The notes under the pieces: model-generated
Database searches by the model: none
What the model saw: the letters and a program-made list of their open reading frames with translations, nothing else
What the model was told of the DNA's origin: nothing
Assembly: GCA_964428835.1 (NCBI GenBank)
Contig: CAYRZQ010000003.1
Coordinates: forward strand, 1 to 64,000
Source: JAIXWP01 sp964428835
Lineage (GTDB): Bacteria; Bacteroidota; Bacteroidia; Flavobacteriales_D; Sanyastnellaceae
DNA: 64,000 bases
Direction: 5' to 3'
In this document: piece by piece, positions 34,724 to 43,297 of the stretch
Layout of the letters: each line of letters begins with the position of its first letter
Numbering within the stretch: position 1 is the stretch's first letter
Program-made: the position numbers and the translations under genes

Positions 34724-37700
34724 TTAGTCCAAATCTGGATATCGTGCTACAAAATCATCGCGCTTCTTCTTGGAAGTTACAAATTGATAGGTGAAGCGCT
34801 GCTTGTTTTCTTCAAACTTACGATTCTCATCCTTCACTTCTGTGAGTATTGTTGCGAAATCTTTGTCTGAGCTCAACACATTCATAATACCTAATTTGTA
34901 TTCAAAGAAATACCATGTACCGGCGTCAAGCTCAATATATATGCGCAATACATCGGCGTTACGTCTGCGCTCCACTTCAATCTTTCCTTTTACGTAGCGG
35001 AATAATTGTTTTTTGTCAATACTCGCGATGCCCAATGGACCAACGGTGCTGAAGGTTTCATCCACAGAGTTCCACGTCCACTTCAAGTCGGCAAAGTAGA
35101 AAGTACTGAGGAGTTCTTCGGGAACGCGTTTTAGCTGACCACTTAGATTCAATTCAGAGATTAATTTATCTGACTTCTCGGTGCCAAGCAGTTCTACCAA
35201 ACCTTTTTCATATTTAGTCTTAGCTAAATCGACTGGAGTTAGATTCGGCCATTGTTCCACCTGATCTGCAATGCGCTTGATACCGTTTTCAACGAATGGG
35301 AAGTTGAAGAGGCCTGTTGTTTGACTTTCCATTTCGTCTTTTTGAATTCTAAACTTCATGTCTCCCACATTACGCATTTTCACCATTCCGTAATCGACAT
35401 TAAAGTTCATTACTCCATCACCAGCTAATTCGCAAGCTTCTGTATTGAGTACTACAAGATTTCCAGGAAGTTTGGGCTGTTTGATTTTTTCTTTAGAACC
35501 AATCAGATATTTTCTACCGGTCTTATCAAAATACAAATATCCATATGCCTCAACAATGGCTTTGTCTTGTGGGTCAATTTTATTGCTCAAAAACGCACCA
35601 TAAACGTCCATTGGCGAGTCGTCGGTAACTATCACACCAGCTCCGAGTTTGCTGTAGTCCATGTCACGCATAGTGGTGTCTACAGGAATATAAATCTCAA
35701 GAGGGTTGATTTCAGATCGGAACTTAAAATAGGTACGCTCTATCAATTCACAATTATGAAGGATCTTAGCACCACCATCAAAGGTGAGATATTGTTGATT
35801 TGCTGCTAACTCAAAATTACCGTAGAACTCAAAAGCAGGGGAGAGGAAGAATTGATCTTCAATTTTCACACTTCCCTTACCAACAGTTTGTTTGGATGTA
35901 TCAACTTTAATCTCATCGAGATGTATCGTTTGCAGTCGCTTATTTTCATCTACATAATTGATATCTCCCTCGCCATAGTATTTGTTGCGGCCTTCAATTT
36001 TTAAAGTAGAGTTAAACATTTTATGGTATTGCGTCACATAGTTACTCAGCACCTGTGCACGGGTGAGCTCTTGCATATCCGCATATTTCTGAATAACGAC
36101 CTTCCCGCTGTCTGGGGTGATTTTGGAGTCGGCAACAATAATGTACTCTATTTTTTGACAGGTTAATAGTGATTTTTTCAAATCGTATTTCGCCTTGGGA
36201 GAAAGGAAATTCAGAGAGTCTTGCCCTTCGGCGACGCTGAAGAAATTACTTTTCTTAAACTCTTCACTAGTGTCAATCACCAAGTCGTCGGAAGCTTTGC
36301 GCGATGAGCTCAAGTCCATTTCATCCTTGTCCATATACCAAGTGAATTGGTCCATATAGCAGATGTACTGATTGCTTGGGAATTCAATTTTTGTTTCACC
36401 ACCATTACTTTTAAACAAGCCTTGGCGCTTATCAAAGTCCACGTTGGCGTTGACATCATCTGTTTTGAAAGCAAGACCGCCTGCTTCTTCCATACCTGCA
36501 AGCTGGAAAGCGGAGGTGTCTGCTAATATGCGACGTCGCGTGTATGAAAAGTCTTTTGAAGTGAGCTTCGCACCACTGAACTCCATTACACCTTCACCAC
36601 GCATACCGCTAGGTTTAAGGTGAAGTGTTCCATTGAGATTTGCTTCTTTCTCAAAAAAGTCAATTGGCGTTTTTAAGCTCTCAATATCAAGTAGGTCTTT
36701 TTTGGGATAAAATGCAAGATCGGTCGTGTCACACGCTGCCTTTGGTACTTCGACCTTTGCCGTTTGCTCTCGATTTATAAATGAATGCGTTCGTCCGAGC
36801 GTGGAGTCTGGAAGGAAGGTAAATTCGTTGGAGGCTGCTTTAGCAGTCAAATATTCCAAATCACCGCCACCCTTTAAACCACTGTAGTCAAGTTTTAGAT
36901 CTGCTGTAACTTTTGCCTTACCTCCGTATGCCGGCAGACCGCCAGCTCCTGTATTTCTTTTGAAACCTAAGGAATAATCCTCCATCAGTACCAAGGGCTC
37001 TTCTATGTCAGGGAAAATTCCTCCTGAAACCAATGTGCCGTTAAACTTCAAATCTTTCTTTGTGAAATTGTCCAGAGAATCGATGGTAAATGGTTGTACT
37101 TGATAATAGAATTTTTCTCGTTGATAAACCCCTTTTTGGATTGATTTATCATCCCAATACACATAAGATGTTTTGGTACACGTAAAGATTGGATATTGCG
37201 GATATGCGTAGGAGTGGAAACCACCTTTGTTCGTGGGTGAGTCTACTTTAATATTTCCCGCCAAATCTCGAAGCACCGATTTGATACGACGCTTGTTATA
37301 GTTGCCATAGATGTCTCTTTCGCTGGTTTCATCTTCCACGTAGATTCTACAACTGTCAACACGTAGAAGCTCAAGTTTGAAGTCGTCGTAGGTGAATTCA
37401 TACTCGCTTCCGATGAATTCAAAATTTCCAGCGAATACTCTTCCCCCGAAAGTAAAGTTTCTGTCCTTGCGCATCAGCACTTCGCCGTTGCGCGGATAGA
37501 TTACCACCTTTTGTGAGTCTGAAAGCTGAAAGGTTTCAATGCCTTTCATCAACAAATCATAATTTAACAAGGAAAGCGAAGCATTACTTCCATCTGGGAC
37601 TTCGCTTGCAAATTGTATTACATCGTAATCCTTTTTACCAATATTGTTTTCAATGTAGTGGTAAAGCTTTGGGCGTATCTTGCAATAGTGCGCATTCATG

Positions 37701-39199
37701 TCGTACTGCACAAATCCTTTATTATTCAAATCAATCAACACTAAATGCCATTGCTCTTCACTGCTATTATGAAACTTAGCCAGATCAATTGTCTTAAACT
37801 CTTCCACATTCTTGGCTTTCGCAAACTCTTTGATTTCATAAAGTGGGTGGGAGTAGCTGATTCCCATCATAAGATCATATCGCTTCTTTTTGAAATACGT
37901 ATTTGATTCAAAGGCTGCGATGTGTTGAGTGCTTCCTTCCAGAGCACCCATTTTGATCATTGGGTCATCAATGTTCCAATACAAGGCTTCAAAATACATA
38001 TCCACATTGTGATAGGTATTTTGAAATGGAGATTTGGATACACCTTCTTCTGTTCTCAACAGCACGAGCTGCCTTGTCTTTTTATCAAATGTCAGGTTTA
38101 GATCGGGGTGAGTGATGCTATCCTTATCCAGGTAGAAGGTGATATTGCAATGTCGGGATACAATTTGATTGGGCTTAATATCAAATTCAATACTTCTGGC
38201 AATGAGAAATTTTTTAGAGTCTTTGTAGAAAGTGAGTAGCGCTGGTTCCTCATTAGTACCTGATCCTGCCAGCTTGGTCCCTGCTAGCGTAAAACCACCA
38301 TCATAATCAACACCTTTTACGATGTTTTGAATTTGTAGTCGTTTGTAGTAAGACTCGAATTTGGGATAAGTCGCATTTGCGGCGGACTTATCTGCAAGGA
38401 TTTTCTCTGTGATTTGGCCTATTAATGGTTTTTCAAAAAATTCATTGTAGAATGTAACTGAGTCAATCACAAAGGTCGCTCCTTTAATACGTATGTTGTA
38501 ATCGTTAAATTCTGCGTATGTTTTAGCTGGATCAAAGCCCGCACGTTGCCATGTAATGCGGCCTTTGCCTCCAAAAAAGCGCTCCAGAGTAGGGTAGTAT
38601 GCACCCGAAGTATTATAAATGACGCTGCTGTCTCCTTTGCTATAACATTTAAGGTCGAGTGCTGGAAATTCGATCACAGGAATAGTGTCGAAGGCAAAAC
38701 GAAATCCAGGACTGCTGCTTTGCCATTGCACAGCTTCACTTCTGAAGAAAACCCGGTCGGTAAAGAGTCCTACCGATGTTTCCACAAATTCAGGTACAAA
38801 CTTCCGGATCTTTTTATCCGCCATCATTTTGGTTAAGACAGTTTGCCATTCTAAAAAGTCCTTATCAGTTTTCCCACTTTTTGGAAAGGCAATTAATGCC
38901 TTCACATAATTTTCAATATCTGGGTAGACCTTGTTTTTGTTTTTCAAAAACATATCGAAGGTCTCATATATCATTTCTTGCTGCTGCGCTGTGAAAGCGT
39001 TGGTCGGAAACCATACAGTGCCGAATTCCTTTTCGATAAAGTCCTTTCCTGTTCCTTTTTTTACATCATTGAAGAGTCCGGAAAGCTCCTCTAAAAACTT
39101 CTCTTGCTCACGAGTGAATTGATCTAAACGTTGAGCGTTTGAGGTTAAAAATGCTGAAAATGAAAATAATAGTATCAGAAATCGAAGTGTCACTGCCAT
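34724..39199 (-). CDS. Very large exported protein of unknown function
   Basis: 1491 aa with a signal peptide (about residues 1-23, ending SNAQ). The remainder is beta-rich and Lys/Asp-rich without low complexity, Cys pairs or a T9SS sorting domain; the C-terminus is ARYPDLD. Recurrent blocks such as GNFEFIGSEYEFTYDDFKLEL, GEGVMEFSGAKLTSKDFSYT and GKGSVKIEDQFFLSPAFEFYG suggest stacked beta repeats, somewhat like OstA/LptA or AsmA-type lipid-handling folds, but this is impression only. It is not recognised as a named family. Transcribed alone, divergent from the GH65 gene. Periplasm or outer-membrane inner face is the likely location. Confidence 0.85.
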   Translation of the reverse strand: MAVTLRFLILLFSFSAFLTSNAQRLDQFTREQEKFLEELSGLFNDVKKGTGKDFIEKEFGTVWFPTNAFTAQQQEMIYETFDMFLKNKNKVYPDIENYVKALIAFPKSGKTDKDFLEWQTVLTKMMADKKIRKFVPEFVETSVGLFTDRVFFRSEAVQWQSSSPGFRFAFDTIPVIEFPALDLKCYSKGDSSVIYNTSGAYYPTLERFFGGKGRITWQRAGFDPAKTYAEFNDYNIRIKGATFVIDSVTFYNEFFEKPLIGQITEKILADKSAANATYPKFESYYKRLQIQNIVKGVDYDGGFTLAGTKLAGSGTNEEPALLTFYKDSKKFLIARSIEFDIKPNQIVSRHCNITFYLDKDSITHPDLNLTFDKKTRQLVLLRTEEGVSKSPFQNTYHNVDMYFEALYWNIDDPMIKMGALEGSTQHIAAFESNTYFKKKRYDLMMGISYSHPLYEIKEFAKAKNVEEFKTIDLAKFHNSSEEQWHLVLIDLNNKGFVQYDMNAHYCKIRPKLYHYIENNIGKKDYDVIQFASEVPDGSNASLSLLNYDLLMKGIETFQLSDSQKVVIYPRNGEVLMRKDRNFTFGGRVFAGNFEFIGSEYEFTYDDFKLELLRVDSCRIYVEDETSERDIYGNYNKRRIKSVLRDLAGNIKVDSPTNKGGFHSYAYPQYPIFTCTKTSYVYWDDKSIQKGVYQREKFYYQVQPFTIDSLDNFTKKDLKFNGTLVSGGIFPDIEEPLVLMEDYSLGFKRNTGAGGLPAYGGKAKVTADLKLDYSGLKGGGDLEYLTAKAASNEFTFLPDSTLGRTHSFINREQTAKVEVPKAACDTTDLAFYPKKDLLDIESLKTPIDFFEKEANLNGTLHLKPSGMRGEGVMEFSGAKLTSKDFSYTRRRILADTSAFQLAGMEEAGGLAFKTDDVNANVDFDKRQGLFKSNGGETKIEFPSNQYICYMDQFTWYMDKDEMDLSSSRKASDDLVIDTSEEFKKSNFFSVAEGQDSLNFLSPKAKYDLKKSLLTCQKIEYIIVADSKITPDSGKVVIQKYADMQELTRAQVLSNYVTQYHKMFNSTLKIEGRNKYYGEGDINYVDENKRLQTIHLDEIKVDTSKQTVGKGSVKIEDQFFLSPAFEFYGNFELAANQQYLTFDGGAKILHNCELIERTYFKFRSEINPLEIYIPVDTTMRDMDYSKLGAGVIVTDDSPMDVYGAFLSNKIDPQDKAIVEAYGYLYFDKTGRKYLIGSKEKIKQPKLPGNLVVLNTEACELAGDGVMNFNVDYGMVKMRNVGDMKFRIQKDEMESQTTGLFNFPFVENGIKRIADQVEQWPNLTPVDLAKTKYEKGLVELLGTEKSDKLISELNLSGQLKRVPEELLSTFYFADLKWTWNSVDETFSTVGPLGIASIDKKQLFRYVKGKIEVERRRNADVLRIYIELDAGTWYFFEYKLGIMNVLSSDKDFATILTEVKDENRKFEENKQRFTYQFVTSKKKRDDFVARYPDLD

Positions 39200-39407
39200 G
39201 TTTTCCTTGCGTATTTGTTACTTGCAACGTAAACTACAAGATTAAAGTTTGCTTGTATAAATGCATGTTTTGAACCAAAAAAGTTACTCACATCTTTTAT
39301 AAAGACGTCGGTCGGTTAGATTTGTCATAACTTTTTTCGACTTTTATTAAAAAATACTTGGTGTAACTTGTACACTTTCTTTTTTTTGTGGCCCTGATTA
39401 GAAGATT

Positions 39408-41648
39408 ATGATAAAATACCTGAAAACCGACCCTTGGCTCGTTATCGAGGAGGGGTTTGAAGCCAAACATCACAGAAGTTCAGAGAGCATCTTTTCCCTT
39501 GGCAATGGAACTTTTGGACAACGTGCTTGTCACGAAGAAAAATACAGCGGTCCTACGCTCCAAGGCTCCTATGTGGCAGGCGTTTATTATCCAGACAAAA
39601 CAAGAGTGGGTTGGTGGAAAAACGGTTACCCAGAATATTTTGCAAAAGTTCTTAATAGCACCAACTGGGTAGGTATTGATATTCAAATTGATGGTGAAGA
39701 GTTGGATCTTGCTAAACTTGAGGTATCGGAGTTTAGAAGAGTACTCAATATGAAAGAAGGAACGCTTACTCGTTCATTCATTGCTCATCTCAATGAATCT
39801 ATGATTGGATTTAGAGACGGAGGGCGTTCAAAACAAATGAAGGTGGAGGTCACGCGTTTCATCTCAATGGCAGACTATGAGACCGCAGCAATTCGCTATA
39901 GTATTACACCTCTCAACTTCTCTGGAGAAGTTACTTTTTCTCCATATTTAGATGGTGATGTAAAAAATCACGACTCTAACTATGATGAGAAGTTCTGGGT
40001 GGAGGTTTCTAAATCCGCACACGAAGGTGAAGGAGTTTTAGTAACAAGAACGAAGAAAACGGAATTCGAACTCGCTGTTGCAATGAATTGTGTGCTTGAA
40101 GGCGCACGATGGCAGAATACCATGGATTACAGTCTTGTTCGTTCCACCGCTACTGTCAAGGCTGACAAGGGAAAGGAGATTGTATTCTACAAGTATGTTG
40201 GCTTAGTGAGTTCATTGAACTATTCGCCAGCAGTATGTGCAGAAAGTGCTGCAAAAGCTGCAAAGCGCGCAAAAGAACTAGGTTTTGACAAAATGCACGC
40301 AGCTCATATCGCGAAGTGGGATTCTATTTGGGATTTGGCAGATATTCGTATTGACGGAGATGCTGAGGCTCAGCAAGGCATTCGATTCAATATTTTTCAC
40401 CTCAACCAAACATACACTGGTGAGGATGCTCGCTTGAATATTGGTCCCAAAGGTTTTACTGGTGAAAAATATGGAGGCTCTACTTATTGGGACACTGAAG
40501 CTTATTGCATACCATTTTACATGGCTACCAAAGATGCGCAAGTGGCGAGGCAGTTGCTTGTATATCGCTACAACCAATTGGGTAAGGCTATTGAAAATGC
40601 AGAAAAGTTAGGTTTCGAAAATGGAGCTGCGCTTTACCCGATGGTGACCATGAATGGCGAGGAATGTCATAATGAATGGGAAATCACATTCGAAGAGATT
40701 CATCGCAACGGAGCGATTGCTTATGCGATATTTAATTACATCCGATACACGCGAGATCAAGAATATCTCGCACAATATGGATGGGATGTTCTTTTGGGTA
40801 TTGCAAGATTCTGGTCGCAACGCATCCATTGGAGTGAAGACAAACAGAAATATGTGATGCTCGGCGTGACGGGACCAAATGAATACGAGAACAACGTAAA
40901 CAACAACTGGTACACCAACTATATAGCAGTGTGGTGTATGAAGTATTGCGGAGAGGTACTCGACTACATCAAAAAGAATCATCCTTCTGCCTACGCCGAG
41001 AAGGCTGCCAAATACAAATTTGAAGAAGAGAAAGAGGTGGCGCGTTGGAAAGATATCGAAGCGAAGATGTACTATCCAGCCAAGGAGGGCACAAATATCT
41101 TCCTTCAACAAGATGGTTTTTTGGATAAAGAATTGAGAAGCGCAGCATCTCTTCCATCCAATCAAAGACCTATCAATCAGCATTGGAGCTGGGATCGCAT
41201 CCTCCGCTCATGTTTCATCAAACAGGCTGATGTTCTGCAGGGATTGTATTTCTTCGAAGAGAACTTTGACAAGCAAGTTTTGAAAGAAAACTTTGACTTT
41301 TATGAGCCAATGACAGTTCATGAAAGTTCATTGTCACCATGTGTTCACTCTATACTTGCTTGTTCGCTCGGATATGATGAGAAGGCTTATGAAATGTACT
41401 TACGAACTGCGCGACTAGATCTCGACGACTACAATCACGAGGCGCATGAAGGATTGCACATCACTTCTATGGCCGGCACTTGGATGTCGGTGGTGCAAGG
41501 TTTTGGAGGGATGCGTGTGTACGACGGCAAACTTCAGTTTAACGCGAGACTGCCAAAACAATGGAAGGGGTTTGCCTTTAATATTCTTCACAATGGCAAG
41601 CGTGTTCACGTGGAAGTTGATGCCAATGGCGCTAAAATTTCAGAGTAA
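39408..41648 (+). CDS. GH65 disaccharide phosphorylase (maltose/kojibiose phosphorylase type)
   Basis: 746 aa, full GH65 length. Features: N-terminal super-sandwich domain; catalytic (alpha/alpha)6 barrel with YWDTEAYCIPFYM, then NGEECHNEWEITFEEIHRNG, which holds the general-acid Glu; and the phosphate-site segments VHESSLSPCVHS and EGLHITSMAGTW, which separate phosphorylases from hydrolases. The enzyme would split an alpha-linked glucose disaccharide with phosphate into beta-glucose 1-phosphate and a sugar. Maltose, kojibiose and trehalose phosphorylases share these motifs, so the substrate is open. No signal peptide, so cytoplasmic. The usual partner, beta-phosphoglucomutase, is not adjacent. 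Confidence 0.92.
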   Translation: MIKYLKTDPWLVIEEGFEAKHHRSSESIFSLGNGTFGQRACHEEKYSGPTLQGSYVAGVYYPDKTRVGWWKNGYPEYFAKVLNSTNWVGIDIQIDGEELDLAKLEVSEFRRVLNMKEGTLTRSFIAHLNESMIGFRDGGRSKQMKVEVTRFISMADYETAAIRYSITPLNFSGEVTFSPYLDGDVKNHDSNYDEKFWVEVSKSAHEGEGVLVTRTKKTEFELAVAMNCVLEGARWQNTMDYSLVRSTATVKADKGKEIVFYKYVGLVSSLNYSPAVCAESAAKAAKRAKELGFDKMHAAHIAKWDSIWDLADIRIDGDAEAQQGIRFNIFHLNQTYTGEDARLNIGPKGFTGEKYGGSTYWDTEAYCIPFYMATKDAQVARQLLVYRYNQLGKAIENAEKLGFENGAALYPMVTMNGEECHNEWEITFEEIHRNGAIAYAIFNYIRYTRDQEYLAQYGWDVLLGIARFWSQRIHWSEDKQKYVMLGVTGPNEYENNVNNNWYTNYIAVWCMKYCGEVLDYIKKNHPSAYAEKAAKYKFEEEKEVARWKDIEAKMYYPAKEGTNIFLQQDGFLDKELRSAASLPSNQRPINQHWSWDRILRSCFIKQADVLQGLYFFEENFDKQVLKENFDFYEPMTVHESSLSPCVHSILACSLGYDEKAYEMYLRTARLDLDDYNHEAHEGLHITSMAGTWMSVVQGFGGMRVYDGKLQFNARLPKQWKGFAFNILHNGKRVHVEVDANGAKISE

Positions 41649-41667
41649 TCTTATTTTGAACTCATAA

Positions 41668-41697
41668 AAAAAACCGCTCATTGAGCGGTTTTTTTAT
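41668..41697. terminator. Bidirectional terminator between GH65 and gltA
   Basis: AAACCGCTCA at 41671-41680 pairs with TGAGCGGTTT at 41682-41691; A and T runs flank both sides, so it can end both the plus-strand GH65 transcript and the minus-strand gltA transcript. Confidence 0.9.
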
Positions 41698-41712
41698 TAT
41701 CTATATTTTGAA

Positions 41713-43002
41713 TTAGCCTCTTTTAGCGAGTGGCACATAGTCACGGAGATTTGCACCAGTGTAGATCTGACGTGGTCTGCCGATAGGCTCACCTTGCTCA
41801 ATCATTTCTTTCCATTGTGCAATCCAACCAGGGAGACGGCCCAAGGCAAACATTACAGTAAACATTTCTGTAGGGATGCCTATAGCTCTGTAGATAATGC
41901 CTGAATAGAAGTCAACGTTCGGATAGAGTTTGCGCTCTACGAAGTACTCATCTTTCAATGCCACTTCTTCCAATTGTTTTGCGATATCAAGCACCGGATC
42001 GTGTATTCCTAATTTATTGAGTACATCATCACAAGCTTTTTTGATAATTTTTGCTCTTGGGTCAAAGTTCTTGTAAACTCTGTGACCAAAGCCCATCAAT
42101 CGGAAACTATCGTTTTTATCTTTTGCTTTTGCAACCCATTTTGCTACGTCACCACCATCTGCTTTGATGCGCTCGAGCATTTCAATTACCGCTTGGTTGG
42201 CGCCGCCATGGAGTGGTCCCCATAAAGCTGCGATACCGGCCGAAATAGAAGAGTACAAATTGCTCTGTGATGAGCCAACCATTCTCACAGTGGAGGTCGA
42301 ACAATTTTGTTCGTGATCCGCATGCAGGATGAGAAGTTTGTTCAATGCATCGTCAACTACTGGATCCACTTCGTAATCGAATGTGGGCAGTGCAAACATC
42401 ATGTGCAAGAAGTTCTCGGTATAGCTATAGCTATTCTTTGGATACATAATTGGGTGACCAATGCTCACTTTGTGTGCCTGAGCAGCCAAAGTTGGCATTT
42501 TCGCCATAAGGCGGTGCATCGTCAACTCGATATCCTTGAAAGGACGATTTGGGTTGAGCGACTCTGGATAGAAAGTTGACATTGACGCAATCATCGAGCT
42601 CAATACACCCATTGGATGGGCTCCTGTTGGATAAGCCTCGTAAAAGCGCTTCATATCTTCATGCACCAATGTATGGTTGCGTATAGAACTGGTGAAATAG
42701 TTCAGTTCTTTTTCTGTTGGGAGCTCACCGTAAATCAATAAATAAGCTACCTCCAAAAAGGTGGCGTATTCGGCAATTTGTTCGATAGGATATCCTCTGT
42801 ACCAAAGAATTCCTGTTTCTCCGTCCAAGAAGGTGATATTACTCTTGGTGGCTCCAGTGTTTTTGTAACCACTGTCGAGTGTGACATAACCGGTGATGTC
42901 ACGAAGTTTGGTAATGTCGATGGCCTTTTCATTTTCTGAACCAACAACAACAGGCAATTCATATTCTTTGCCGTCCAAAATCAATTTAGCATTTTCGCTC
43001 AT
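41713..43002 (-). CDS. gltA: Citrate synthase
   Basis: 429 aa from the ATG at 43002 (MSENAKLILDGKEYELPVV); the frame extends to 43059 but that part covers the promoter. Type II citrate synthase with N-terminal beta domain (GETGILWYRGYPIEQIAE), the catalytic His motifs LHADHEQNCSTSTVRMVGS and WGPLHGGANQAV, and MGFGHRVYKNFDPRAKI, followed by the late NVDFYSGIIYRAIGIP with the catalytic Asp. It condenses acetyl-CoA and oxaloacetate at the entry to the TCA cycle. Single-gene transcript with a shared 3' terminator. Confidence 0.97.
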   Translation of the reverse strand: MSENAKLILDGKEYELPVVVGSENEKAIDITKLRDITGYVTLDSGYKNTGATKSNITFLDGETGILWYRGYPIEQIAEYATFLEVAYLLIYGELPTEKELNYFTSSIRNHTLVHEDMKRFYEAYPTGAHPMGVLSSMIASMSTFYPESLNPNRPFKDIELTMHRLMAKMPTLAAQAHKVSIGHPIMYPKNSYSYTENFLHMMFALPTFDYEVDPVVDDALNKLLILHADHEQNCSTSTVRMVGSSQSNLYSSISAGIAALWGPLHGGANQAVIEMLERIKADGGDVAKWVAKAKDKNDSFRLMGFGHRVYKNFDPRAKIIKKACDDVLNKLGIHDPVLDIAKQLEEVALKDEYFVERKLYPNVDFYSGIIYRAIGIPTEMFTVMFALGRLPGWIAQWKEMIEQGEPIGRPRQIYTGANLRDYVPLAKRG

Positions 43003-43039
43003 AGGTGGATTTCTGAATAATGTTCCTTGGAAATTCGGC

Positions 43040-43136
43040 GCAATATAGGTGCGAGTCATTCAAGGGACAATGATTTTTCGCAGGTTTTGTAAACTTTTTG
43101 CACTTTAAACGTATTTCTTTCAAAAATGTTTACAAA
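43040..43136 (-). promoter_or_regulatory. Possible gltA promoter and a nearby inverted repeat
   Basis: On the minus strand, TTG (43070-43068), a 20-base spacer and TATATTGC (43047-43040) make a weak promoter match for gltA. Upstream of it, TTTGTAAAC (43086-43094) and GTTTACAAA (43128-43136) form a 9-bp inverted repeat around 33 bases, which may be a regulator site. The rest of the gap up to 43297 holds the unseen promoter of the plus-strand surface protein gene and nothing else I recognise. Confidence 0.35.
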
Positions 43137-43297
43137 GTGGTTGTGATTATGTGTCTTGCCCAGGAGGGTAAAATTCCCATTCCTTGTAATCCAAAGTTTT
43201 ACAAACCAAATACATTTTGTTGATGCAATGAAAGTAAAACTATCATTACATTAGCATCGAGGATTATTTTAAACCAAACAAAAATCAAACTTCAAAA

